This document shows, in pieces, positions 21,811 to 33,100 of a stretch of DNA of 64,000 bases (position 1 is the stretch's first letter; the number at the start of each line of letters is the position of its first letter). The notes beneath the pieces were generated by a model that was not told the DNA's origin, made no database searches, and was given only the letters and a program-made list of their open reading frames with translations. The DNA is from Apricaphanius iberus (Eukaryota; Chordata; Actinopteri; Cyprinodontiformes; Aphaniidae), in contig JAPXFQ010000189.1 in assembly GCA_028564705.1 (NCBI GenBank), forward strand, positions 1,054,001 to 1,118,000, given 5' to 3'. The position numbers were made by a program, and so were the translations under genes.

Positions 21811-22740
21811 ATTGATATGGTTAACATTGAGAGGGTTAATGAAATTAAATCTCTTGGCGTAATCTAGGACCATAAAATTTGCTGGAAACTACAAATTAAA
21901 TATCTGCGGGGGACGTTGGCTCTACGAAAAACGACAGATATTCTTAATCGCAAAGCGGTTCATACATTATACTGTAAACTACTCCTTTCCACATGTGACT
22001 TACAGTGTGTAAGTGTGATGAAAAACATATGAGCAATTTATAACCAATTAAAATAATGCAAAACGTGCTAGATTAGGGTACAAAGAGCATGCTAATTAAC
22101 TCTTTATAAAGACCGGACTACTGAAATTTCCACATTTGGTTCAATTCAAAAGAGTACAAATAATTTATAAGGCAAGACACAACCAAGTTCCCCCCAAAAT
22201 CATTACATTTTTTCATGAAAGGGATAGAAGTTATAACCTATGAGAGGAATTAAATTTAAAAATGCATGCTTAAAGAACAACATTATAAGGTTGGTGTTTC
22301 TCAGTAAAAGGTATCGAATTAAGCAAATGGTCTACTGATGACATAAAACAAAGTAAAAACTTAGGCTAATTTAAAAGAAAATTAAAATTACAAATAATGT
22401 ATGTAACAGTGCAAACCAGAATAATGTTAGAAAGTAATGATGGTACTGTAGGCAGAGTCTTTTGTTTAGTTAATCTGTACGGTTCTGTTTTTGTGTTTTC
22501 AACTGTTTTGTGATTTTGTATTTTGATTGATCTTATTTGGGAAAAAAAAAACGTATTTGTAAAATGAAGGAATTAACACATTTTTAGTCTGCCTTTATTT
22601 TTTGTTTCTTCAAAGATAATGTGTAAAGGGGCCTTAAAACTGTACACTTCGAACTACCTCCTTTACAAACAATTGAACCGTTAAATGTTAATTGTAATTG
22701 TTTTGTTTTAAAAATGTTTGAAATAAAAAATAAACACACA
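21811..22740 (+). mobile_element. Decayed LINE: RT C-terminal region and 3' UTR
   Basis: The plus strand can be read in pieces as IERVNEIKSLGVI, a stop, DHKICWKLQIKYLR and KAVHTLYCKLLL (about 21815-21990), then, after a scrambled part, LLKFPHLVQFKRVQIIYKAR and FFHERDRSYNL (about 22115-22250) and further traces to about 22420. This is the post-YADD thumb and C-terminal region of a non-LTR reverse transcriptase of the jockey/CR1 group, a different subfamily from the L2-like copies. An AT-rich 3' UTR runs to AATAAAAAATAAA near 22730. Many stops and frameshifts point to an old insertion. Confidence 0.7.
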
Positions 22741-23089
22741 AACAAATGAATTAATTAGAAATGTTTTGAAAAAAATATATAAAAAAATGTCTATGCAAAC
22801 ATATATTGTTCATCTGCCATTAATTTAAAATGTTCTGTTCGGTCTGCAATGAATCTTAGGTTTGGATGGAATACACCAGTACTTCAAATCTGGGAAAAGG
22901 CTGTTATGGGCTGTATTTTGATGAGCTTTTAAAATTTGTAATCAACATTCAGATGCGGCCTCCGAAGAATGCAGCCCCTGAATCTGGACAAACCCTGAGA
23001 CACTGTTCAAAATGGTAAACACAATAAATCCCTTTCTTTCGTACCATCATAATCATTAACATGTAGAGCTCTCTAAACGCTGATGTGAT

Positions 23090-23335
23090 CATAACCAAAA
23101 GTATATGCTTTGGTAAGATAAGAATTGTGAATCTGGTGTTTATCATAGGATGAACAAGGGAAAAAGCACCCCACTGTGAAGTTAGGTGGATGATCCATGA
23201 TGCTGTGGGAAGATTGCTCTGCATTTTGAACTCTTTGAAATAATATAGCATATAGCAATATAGCAAATGCAAATCTGAAAATGGGTTCTTACAGGGTCTT
23301 TTTGCAGGATAATGACCTAAAATAGCGCTAGTTTT
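23090..23335 (+). mobile_element. Tc1/mariner transposase scrap
   Basis: The plus strand reads STPLSEVR-type words in shifting frames: KHPTVKLGG, a stop, SMMLWE (about 23162-23210), the counterpart of the conserved KHGGGSVMLWGCF block, and LQDNDLK at about 23302-23323, the counterpart of FQQDNDPKH with the second catalytic aspartate region. The distance between the two blocks fits the family. Stops and frameshifts abound. The sequence from about 22940 may belong to it, but I cannot align that part by eye. Confidence 0.6.
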
Positions 23336-23339
23336 CGAC

Positions 23340-24350
23340 ATAAATTGTTAACCAGACACAAAATCAACCTTCTTTCAAAACTATCTCTGTCCTCAGTCAT
23401 TGGCAAGGCAAAGCAAAGTTATTTGAATAGTATGCTCTTAGCAATAAGGCTATTTGAGGTGCTACAGATAGTAATGGGGCAACATAAAAGCAACAATAAA
23501 AGAAAAATAAAATATGAAAAGAAAAATATAAAACATTTAAAGAACCTTTAAACATACTACTGTTTTCACAGTCTAGTTTTTTTGTAATTTATTAAGTATT
23601 TAATCAAAGTCAGCTCTAAACCAATGTTTTTTTTAGGTTTTATTTAAAGGAACTCTGTGTTTCTGCAGCTATGCAGTCGCCTTGAAGTTTGCTCCAGGTA
23701 AGAGGACTACAGAAACTAAAAGCTGCTTCTAGATGTTTGGTTCCGATCCCAGGGATGTTGAGTAGACTGAAATACGAAGACCAGAGTAGCCTGAGGGTTT
23801 GGTATAATGTCAATAGATCTTCAACATACTATGATTCTAAGGCATAAAACATAAAGAAAACCTATGCATTAAGTCCAAGAACATTAAGTATAAGAGGACC
23901 CAGGATATAAAAATGGAAGCTCTCTCTCTCTGTATACTTCAATCTTCAGGATAAGGAAAATCACTAAGCATGAAGAGCAGAGGGTTGAATCATTGTGCTA
24001 CCAGTGATTTTGTTAAAAACAAGTGTTTCCTACTGTGTTTTTCCCTCTTATGTAGTACTCACTCATTTATCAGATGAGGAAAAAAAGCATGTCTTAAAGT
24101 TGCAGTCTTCTTGCCAAATCCAGTTATTTTTATTTTGGTCTCTGTCCGTAGACTTTGAACTTGTTCCTTCTACTGTACAATGGAGACAAATGAAGGAGCT
24201 TTTTAACAGTGCTGTTTCAGTTGTGTGATCTTTAAATAAACAATTTTAATTGTTAGATCTCAAAAATACTAAACATAATGGGTCAACCTGTCTCGCTTTA
24301 GAGCAACAATGACCATATTTTTTTGAGTGTCCATCTGAAGCAGATGTAAA
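23340..24350. other. No gene recognised
   Basis: AT-rich anonymous DNA with a (CT)n run at about 23921-23931. No supported gene or repeat. Confidence 0.5.
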
Positions 24351-24391
24351 GGTGCTTTCTGTCTGTGTCTGAGTGTTTAGCTGATGAAAAT

Positions 24392-24402
24392 CCCCCCCCC
24401 CC
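24392..24402. repeat. C11 homopolymer
   Basis: A run of eleven C residues at the left edge of a GC-richer, non-repetitive block. Such runs are prone to sequencing error. Confidence 0.9.
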
Positions 24403-24439
24403 AGACCCATCCCACCAACCCTCAAGGCCCCGCTGTCCC

Positions 24440-25140
24440 AATCCCCCTCAGACGGCTGCTCTGATCGATCTCCGGTTGTTATTGACATGACACCTGCCGA
24501 GCCGGGGCTTTAAGCCATCGAAAACCGATGTGGCACATCAAAAATGGGACTTTGGCTTTCATGTTTGTAAACAGTATTGATTTGCATAATAACCTTAAAA
24601 ATGAGTTCCCCCAGATTAGGCAAGGACAAACCTGTTTCAGCGTTTGTTATGACGCCTCCAGCGTGTGCCTAATTAGAGAAAGAGGAGATAGAGACTGTGA
24701 TCGGCTCCAAAAGCAGGCTGTGATCGGCTTGACAAGTTCGGTACATTTCTGTCAACACCTTTTGGTTTGCTGCTGTTAATGAAAGCCATTTCCTTTTAAA
24801 TAATGAAATAAAATACAAAAAAACAGACCTCTAGACTTCTTGCCAGACAAAAGCGCTGATGCGTCACTTTTACACGAATGCAAATTATAGCTGCATGTCA
24901 CCATCATTTATTCATGAGGGGGGCCTTCTATCTCTTGGCGGCTTTACCTGCGCCACCAAAGTGCTCTTTCCTCCGCTGTGTCACTGTGCTGAGAGAGATG
25001 TCAGACTCCAGAAGTGACAAGGAGACAGAAAAAACACAAAAACCTCTTCCTTCACCAGAAGAGTCCAGTTTAAAAGCACTGAATTATGGGTCCTTGTGGT
25101 TGGGAAAATTTGTGATAAACTTGTCAGCTGTGGATATCTT
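24440..25140. promoter_or_regulatory. Candidate conserved non-coding block
   Basis: Complex, non-repetitive sequence with balanced composition. It carries close-packed words that resemble transcription-factor sites: TGTTTGTAAACA (24562-24573, forkhead-like), ATTTGCAT (24580-24587, POU octamer) and TAATTAG (24670-24676, homeodomain). Frames inside (24528-24779, 24878-25144) show no domain or codon pattern of a real exon. The call as regulatory DNA is inference; alignment to other fish genomes would test it. Confidence 0.3.
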
Positions 25141-25144
25141 TTAA

Positions 25145-25919
25145 ACAAGCATAGATTAGCTTTAGAAAATTCGGATTGTCTTAATATTGCTAACTCTCAT
25201 CTGCATTTTAATTCTTTACTTCAAAATATTTAAAATCTCCACAATTCTATAATTTATGTATACTTTAATACATTATCTCTCCAGTGCTGCAGCACACAGG
25301 CATCACAACAAAAGCTCCTGCAAGACAAAGATGAAGGCGGTTTCCATTTCAGATCCCAGTTGTGGACAATTTTTGTATAATCCACTGCAACATCCACTCC
25401 TGCAACAAGAATCCCCCGGTGTAAATGCAAAAGATTAAAAGAGAAAAAAGTTTATGGATAAATTAAAGGCCTGCTGCTGTCTGACAAGCCTTTAAATCTA
25501 GGACAGTCATCCCAAAGAGAAATGCACACACTCATCTTAGAAACATACAAGCAGAAATTTTAACTGTGCTACAAGGGAAATGGAGATGCGAGGCCATTAG
25601 TTGGATGCCATTCTTGCAGCCTGGGAAGATTTACACTATTTGGCGGCCATGCGTGTTTGAAAAACGCTGCACTAGTTTTTGTTTTTTTAAATCACACATT
25701 TAGATACACAAATTCATAATGTGATAAAAAGATTTTTAGCGTCAGGTTTGGGCAGATAGCTGGAGAAGTTTGATATATTCATGCAGACGTTTTCGTGTTA
25801 TGAATAGATTTTTAAGGTTGTCCTGAAATGTGCGACACAAAAAGATTTCATATTAGACAAAAGTTAAAATCATAACAAATGTAAGAGTTACTAAAAATAA
25901 CTAACTTAATATATTTTGA
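25145..25919. other. No gene recognised
   Basis: Anonymous AT-rich sequence up to the start of the Tc1 copy. The part after 25860 might include its left end, but no inverted repeat was found. Confidence 0.45.
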
Positions 25920-27510
25920 TTCAGCCCCTGAACTCTGATACCCCTAAATAAAACCCAGTGCAACAGATTGTTTCAGAGGTTTGCTAGAGAATATTAGAGA
26001 ATAAACAGCATCATAAAAACTAAGGAACTTAGCAGACAGGTTAAGGATAAAATTGTAGAGATGTGTAAAGCAGGGTTAGGATTTAAATAAGAATCCCAAA
26101 CTTTTAATATCTAAAGAGGATAGCATGACTGCAGCCTTAGTAAAATAGAGCTCAGCTTCTAAAATGAAAGGCCAGGCTGAGAGCTTCAGAGGCAGCAAAG
26201 AGGACCAGTGTAACTCTGGAACAGCTGCAGAGATTTACAGTTCAGGAGGGACATTCCATTGAGAGGGGAAATTATTACCTGTGCAGTTTTGAAACCAAGT
26301 CTTTTAAAAACAGTTGCAAGTTGCAATGAAAAATAATCTTTGCAGTTTGTTACAAGCCATGTTGGTGACACATAATCCACGTTATGTAACATTGGGGTTT
26401 ACTTCAACAAAGACAGGGAAACTGGTCAGAGTAGATACGAAAATGAGCAGATCTAAATACAGGTTAAAGGATGCAAAATACATGAGACAGTGGTGGAGTC
26501 TCCTTCCAGTAGGACAGCAACCATAAAGAAATGTTCAGAGCAACAAATGATCAAAGCCCTTTTCCGAATTGACACTGATGTTCACATATTCTCTTCATAT
26601 TCGCTGGAAGAAGGCCCAGCAAAGGCTGTACTTTCTGCGTCAGCTCAGAAAGTTCAACCTGCCTCAGGAACTGCTGACCATATTCTACACAGCAATAGTC
26701 CAGTCTGTCCTGACCTCATCCATCTCTGTCTGGTTCGAATCCGCCACCAGGCAAGACAGGGACAGACTGCAGATAACAGTCAGGTCCTCAGAGAGGATCA
26801 TATGTACTGATCTTCCCTCCATTGAGGACCTATTCCGGGCCAGGGTCAGGAAGCGGGCCAGAAAAATCACCACTGACCCCTCACACCCTGGCCACAATCT
26901 GTTAGGCTCCTCCCCTCAGGCCGGCGTTACAGAGCGCTGTACGCCAAAACCACCCGACACAAGAACAGTTTGTTCCCCCAGGCTGTCGCTCTGATGAACT
27001 CGGAATAGTCACAGAGTCTGAGTCCACTCACATGAACAATAAACTAAAAATTCTGCACTGCTGTATATACTTACTGTACAATAACCCTGGTTTGGTGTAC
27101 ATATTATCCTTTATTATTTATTTGCATTTATTTTTATTTCCGTTTTAATTTCACTTATTTAAGTTCTGTACTGGAGAGAAAAGTTGCCGGAGTCAAATTC
27201 CTTGTATGTGTCATACTTGGCCATTAAAGCTGATTCTGATTCTGATTCTGATTCAACCAATCTGACAATTTTTCAAATTTGAGTTGTAGCAAAGAGTGGT
27301 TTTACAAAGTTCTACTGCAGGTGTAATTTTCTTCTGGTTTTATTTGTATCAATCATTCAAAATCATGACTAATTTTCCTTTTAAATGTACAATTCTGCAC
27401 CTTTTTGTTTTGATCTAGTACATAAGATCCTAACAAACAGAGGTTTTAGGTTGTGTTTCATATGAAATAATGTTGAATGTTGCAGAGGGTGTACATAGTT
27501 TTGCACTGTA
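25920..27510 (+). mobile_element. Tc1-like transposon interrupted by a LINE
   Basis: The left part (25920-26558) begins GATTCAGCCCCTGAACTC, then a 5' UTR and broken transposase: ARQVKDKIVEM (about 26034-26066), AAKRTSVTLEQLQRF (26194-26238) and a DNA-level match through CCTTCCAGTAGGACAGCAACC up to GATCAAAGC (26549-26557). The right part resumes after the LINE at about 27256 with CCAATCTGAC and runs through GTTTTACAAAGTTCTACTGC to the outer end TTTTGCACTGTA at 27510. About 100 bases of transposase that should lie between the two parts, including the last catalytic residue, are missing. The transposase is full of stops and the element is dead. Confidence 0.75.
26560..27255 (+). mobile_element. 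5'-truncated Rex1-like LINE nested in Tc1
   Basis: Plus strand frame 26569-26994 reads WKKAQQRLYFLRQLRKFNLP, then FYTAIVQSVLTSSISVWF, RIICTDLPSIEDLF and KITTDPSHPGHNLLGS: the C-terminal region after the reverse transcriptase in Rex1/CR1-group LINEs of fish. The last ~25 residues are frameshifted. A 3' UTR follows, with AAAGCTGATTCTGATTCTGA and more GATTCT repeats at its end (27228-27255), the short tandem tail typical of these LINEs. It lies exactly between the two halves of a Tc1 element, so it is the younger insertion. No target duplication is obvious, and part of the Tc1 is lost at the junction. Confidence 0.85.
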
Positions 27511-29050
27511 ACAATCCTGAAAAAGCAATTCAAAAATGAAAATCAAATACTTAAAATTCACAAAATAAATTAAGCTTGAAAGCTGATGGGTTCACGTTTG
27601 TTTATTGTGAACTGATTTACATTTTGTACCTTAACTCCTTTGTTCTGTTTAAATCAGGAACTTTTACATCAATGAGGAAATTTGTATTGAAGTATTAAAA
27701 AAAAACAGATCATGGACAAGTTAACTGAAATAACAATAGTCTCAATAAAGAACCACAGACAGGTTCAATGTTCTCACCACGCTGACCCAAATGGTTCTTC
27801 CAGACCTCAGCCTAAGTAAAATACACCACATGTGAAGGCTTATTTCTCAAAGTGTTGACACTAAGATCTGAAAGCATTAGTATTCTGCTAGGTAAATGTT
27901 GTCCTGCGAGGGTTTCGTCTCTGTGACGGCTTACAGATGTTTCAGCCATGCGGAGAACTCGAGGCTTTTCCCACCACGACGCAAATGAAGAAAACATGTC
28001 GAAGTTCTCTGCCCCAGCCAAGCTTTAAAAGTGATCTACGACTTACACTCAGGTGCACTTTGCAAAGTATACTGTCTCCTTCACTGCCCTGGGTTTCAAC
28101 CAACACAGATGCTGCTTAATGCTGCATGTTGCCTCTGCGCACATTTCTCAAGTTGGCTGCTCTCCAGCGACAGATGTACTGGCAGCAGCAACATAGGAAA
28201 CAGGACTGCAGATAGAAAGAATATTTGGAGGGAAAAAAAGAAAACCTTGCTGAATGCATTATAAGAATGCTCATAAACTCATATCTCTGACCAGATTGTG
28301 CTTGTGGTGGAAAAAGTGTTTTTTCTTATCAACTTTTTTCTCTATCACACACACACCACTCAGCTGTAAAAGCAAACCAAGTCAATTGTGTTTACAAGGA
28401 GAAGCGAAAAACTGCAGACTGCTGCTCCCTCTCGCCACCTCGGCCTTGACTCCCATTTACTGGTGTAACAAACCATGAGGGAGGGGAAGAAGGTGGCGGG
28501 GGGTGGAAGCACTGTTATCAGCAGGCCAGATAACCCCCACTCCCCACCATCACCCTCTTCCTGAGGTAGCGCTGCAGCCCTGCCGCTGGGCAAATAGAAA
28601 GATCCTATCTACCTCCCTTCACTGAGCCGGCCCAATCAGCCTAAGCAGAAGCACCAAGCCTTTGCTCAAACAAGAGGAAGATGTGTGGGGAGAGGAGACC
28701 AGATCGTCGGCCATGTCTGCTTCTCTTTGGAGACTTTTTTCCAGAGAAGGAGTTGGATCTTTTGCCTACTTAGAGACGACTGAGAGGACGGACAACCTCT
28801 GGGCGGGGAGGGCAGAAGGTGGAGGGCAGCCATTAAAAGTTTGAATCTGAGCTTTAGTAAAATCCTGTTCTAAATAGCAAATTTTAGTAGAAAACCCTTA
28901 ATTAATTAACTAATGTGAAATTTTAACTCTTGGTCAGCAAGATATATTGATTCTCTCCAAGTCTTACTGCGAATATAAACTATATACTCAATATTATATA
29001 TACAGAGTTATAATTATTAGTTTGAAAACATTGGAGAAGTAGTTTGAGCA
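27511..29050. other. No gene recognised; GC-richer block 28380-28850
   Basis: AT-rich to about 27.9 kb, then more complex. The stretch 28380-28850 is GC- and purine-rich, with G-runs at about 28495-28503. Frames on both strands overlap and show no domain. I see nothing that can be named. Confidence 0.4.
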
Positions 29051-29055
29051 TCTAC

Positions 29056-30170
29056 ACCAACACTGACCCACAGAGCATTCACGCCCCTTGGACCCTTTTC
29101 ACATTTCATCATGTTAAAACTAAGGATGTTTGGAAATCAGGCCCAATTTCGTGGTTTCAGTATCGATTGGAATCAGACTTATATATATATATATATATAT
29201 ATATACTCATTATTAATTTTATTTTGACTTCCATGTATCTTGTTGCCGTTTTATATGTCTGACAAACACAAGATAGTACAGGGTTGCATTTTTATTTTTT
29301 TTTAAAGTACAACCATGGCTTGCTTTTGCAGTCAATCCCTTTACTCTGAGATCCCTGAATGAAATCCTGCAGCACCAATTGCCTTCTGATGTCAGCTAAT
29401 TACTGTAAATTATTTAACCTCGGTATAAATCCAGTTGTCTTGAAGTCCTCAGACATTTATTAAGGAGCATCATGAAGTCCAAAGATTTGGAGAGGATTCA
29501 AGTTAGGATATGTTTTTTTAACACTATCCCACAGAGATATCAACTACGTTCAGCATCGAGTGAACTGCAAACCTACTAAGACATGGATGCCCATCTGATT
29601 TAGACATACTGACGAAGGAGAACTTTAATGAAGCAGCCATGATGACTATGCTAAATCTGGAGGAGCTGCAGAGATCCAAAACTTGAGCGGGAGAATGTGA
29701 CCACAGGATTACTATTACCTGTTCTCTTTGCAAATCTGGTCTTGATCAAACAGTGGCAACAAGAGAGTGTTTGCCAAAAGTCATCTAGGGACATGAGTAC
29801 TTGTGGAAGAAGGTACTCTGGCAGGATTAAAACCAAAAGGGGAAGGTTTTAGTCTTGTATGAAAACACCAGTTGTAGCAATAGATGAAAATTGCCCTTCA
29901 AATACACCGTAAATCCAATCTGACTGACTTTGAGCAAGGAAAAATGGGCAAGAATTCAGACCTACGCCAAAGGAGTATGAGCAGCTCTAACTACAGAGAA
30001 CGCTGGATTTACAAAGAATCTATTCAGGGAGGTGCAAATGCAGGCTGTGCTTTTAAGATTCTTATTTGTAAATGTAAATGTTATTGAAAATCCAGTAACC
30101 TTTTTCACCCACTTCACAATTAGTAACTATTTTATGTTGTCTCAAAAAATAGACGAAATGGAATCAAATT
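29056..30170 (+). mobile_element. Internally deleted Tc1-like transposon
   Basis: Starts GAGCATTCACGCCCCTTGGA followed by TTTTCACATTTCATCATGTT, the usual inner part of the left inverted repeat in this family. After an interruption (29115-29290), the 5' UTR resumes and the transposase start follows: GCAGCCATGATGACTATG and GAGGAGCTGCAGAGATCCAA near 29632-29678 are the DNA of the AAKRPMVTLEELQRS-like helix-turn-helix region. The middle is missing: at about 29835 it jumps to a C-terminal piece, KIALQIHRKSNLTDFEQ (29884 onward) and KMGKNS, then the 3' UTR and right inverted repeat to about 30170. All catalytic blocks lie in the deleted part. Same subfamily as 25920-27510. Confidence 0.75.
29115..29290. 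repeat. Small insertion with (TA)13 in the Tc1 5' end
   Basis: Between TTCATCATGTTAAAACTA and the resumed Tc1 5' UTR lies extra sequence: AGGATGTTTGGAAATCAGGC, GGTTTCAGTATCGATTGG and a TA tract (29180-29205). The GTATCG-type words recall the subterminal part of hAT MITEs such as 6928-7289, but the ends do not match and no duplication is seen. It may be a truncated MITE. Confidence 0.35.
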
Positions 30171-33100
30171 AAAATATTACAAAATGCAAAAAAGCTAGTA
30201 AAAATACTTTTACACGGTATTTTGGACATATATATATAGATTTTTGAAGCATATGTGTTCCCAATTATTACATTACAAGTGAATGGGAGTCTTCATCTTA
30301 CACATATTGTATGATTTGAATTGCATTTCTCTTCTGGTGGAAAGGGCTAGAGAAGAATTTGGGAATATGATGACAGCGATCTGTGTTTAAAATCTAACCT
30401 GCTGATTAGATATTTGAATAATTTGAGTTGCCTTGAAAATAACCTCTTTTCTCTGTTTCAGCTTTATTTCACTCTAATATACTCTTTTATAATGCCAAAA
30501 TGTCCTTATTCATAGCAGAAATCACAATGCATCCTTACACTTGATCCATTCATGGTTTTAGTTTTCTTTCAGGAGTGATACGTTGAAGGGACCACCATCT
30601 GAACATTTCTCACTTTTTCTTTTATCCCCTGACTATTAGATTCTCTCAACACCAGAGGAAGAAACTGACGAGCCATTTCATCTTTTCTTTGTCTACAGAA
30701 GAAACATTCGGGGAGCAACTCCAGCCTTTTTCTTTTCTTTTTCAGAGGGCCATTAGCGTCCTATGATTTCCTTTAAAAGGGCTTTTCTATCATTTCACTC
30801 AACTCACACTGAAGTGAGCTTTAAAGAGGGTGGGCACTTACTGAGGTTGCACCAACTGTGCTTGTGTCAAACATTTTTCGGGCTCCTTCCACCACCTCGG
30901 TGCTCACAGTTTGATACACGGTTTCAGCGATAGGCCGAGGATCCTCCGCGATGAGCAGGGAGGCACGCTTTCTCGATTCAGAGACGAGGGCTCCGGAGGG
31001 GTGAAGAGGCTACACCTGCCATTGCTCATCTTAATGACATGGTGGAATAGAGATGCACGTACAAATGTGGGGAAAAAGAGGAAGGCTTTGAATGTATGGC
31101 TTGGCCCCTGCAGGAAATGAGGGAGGAAAGCTCTCAGAAGCACTGTGCACATGTGTGAATGCACCCAGATATTCAAAGTGAATCCCATCCACATTTGCAT
31201 TTGTACAGAGACATGCATGCTCTCAACACACATGAATATGTATTCCTTTACATTAGAAGGCAAGTACACATGGATAGTGCACACCTTTTTGCAGCAAGGA
31301 ACGCCTGTGACAGATGTACACAAGGCTTTCGCCAGGAAGAAAGCCCTTTCATTTCTCTTTATTCTCTCTATATTTTGTCATGCCTATCGCCGTAGGCAGT
31401 GTGGCCATGTCACCAAAGCCGTTTTTTCTTCTCTTGCAGCATTATCGTCATGAAGTTGAACTCATTTGTGCCAGAAGAGATTAGAAGGGAATCAGGCAAA
31501 GTGACGGCAGAGTTGTTTTTGTCATTAATGAGCTAACTCTTTGTTATGTGTCAGGCTAAGGGGTCTAATGATGACGTTTATACCAAGAGGAAGAAACTGA
31601 GTCTCAAGAGTCCAAACACACACACATACACACACTCAGAAAATTACAGTGTGAAATCATCGGCTTTGGTGCAACTCTTTAGCTGTGTTCATTTATGCAG
31701 ATGAGCCCACTGTACACCGGTGCTGGTCGTCACTTTAATGATGACGTGGGTAAACAGACATAGCTCCCCCCTCCCACCACAATTACAGAATATTTTTTTT
31801 TACCTGTAAAAAAGTTAATTGTCTTTGCCACTAAAGAGCTATGAGCTGTCACTCCTCTGACAAAGACATGAAGAGAAAAGGAAGACAAAAAGATGTGAGG
31901 AAGAGAGAAAAAAGAGAGGGTTTTATTTTTGTCTCTTCAGCCTCTTGGCTAAGAATCTCCTAAGATACAAATCATGATGTTTTGATGCAAGATGAGGGGC
32001 AGATCAACCTCTCCTAGCAGGGCCCTCTTGGAGATTTTCTCTCTGTTCTCCTCTTCAGCCACCGGGTGGCAGAAGAGTACAAGGAACACGGCAGGCCTTT
32101 GAAATGACGCTGTTCGACTCACCAAGTAAAGAAGACCAAGAAATTGACAGTTTTTTTTTTTTTCTTTTAAACCCCAAACAGCTTGGGAATTACTGTTAAA
32201 GTTGCAGTAAAGTGTACAGAGCTGGTTTATGATCAAACACATCCAACTGGGTGTTATTAAACAAGTTTTTTTTTTTTTGTATGGGGGGGGGGGGATAAAT
32301 AGGAATAAAGAGCCAAATTCAATAGAAAGGGTTAAGGATTGGTATTATATTACATCTATTTTAAATAATCTATTGAATTTGATGATAATTCAGACACATA
32401 CTGTAGCTTGAGCATACATTTCTGTACATGAATGTAACATGCAATTAAAAAACACTGGTCATTGAAAACAATATGCATGACAATTCAGGAGTTTCATCTG
32501 GATCTAATGCACATATTCTCACAAGATTTGGTCAAGGCGTACTCTGAAATAAATCACATATTACCAGTTAATAAGCATTTTTGCATACTTAGATAAATTT
32601 CTTATTAGAAGTTACATTTTCAAAGAACCATACCCATTTGTTTTATCCCAACTGAAACAATATACAGTAGTTATATCAGAAAAGTATAATTTAAGATCCT
32701 AAAATATGAACTTTGACCAAATGCACTTCAGTAAAAAAAAATGCATGTCCAATTCTTTTTCTGCACATCTCTGTTGCATGTTAAAACAAAAAGGCCTGGG
32801 AATGACTGAGAAAGTATTTCACACTTTTAAAATACACCATTGCATTCACTTCTATCCAGATAATTAGTGTGAGGATTGATCTTTACATTTCAGCACAATA
32901 AAGGGAAAATATGGCAGCAAACAGTGGTTGGAAATATGGTTTTAATCACTTTCAAAAACATTATATGCATATTTAAAAAACATGAACGACTGAAATGACA
33001 TTGTTTTAGAACAAAAAAAAGTCTTTATTGTTCTAAATTGAAAGTATTTTTTACTTAGATCTACAGTTATGAAAGAAAATTGAACATTAATGCAATGAAA

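Noticed and set aside
25260..25440. Short frame of 60 codons near a Tc1 edge
   Set aside because: No motif; frames of this length are expected by chance.
30904..31323. 139-codon minus frame
   Set aside because: Three overlapping frames on the other strand, no recognisable domain or exon signals.
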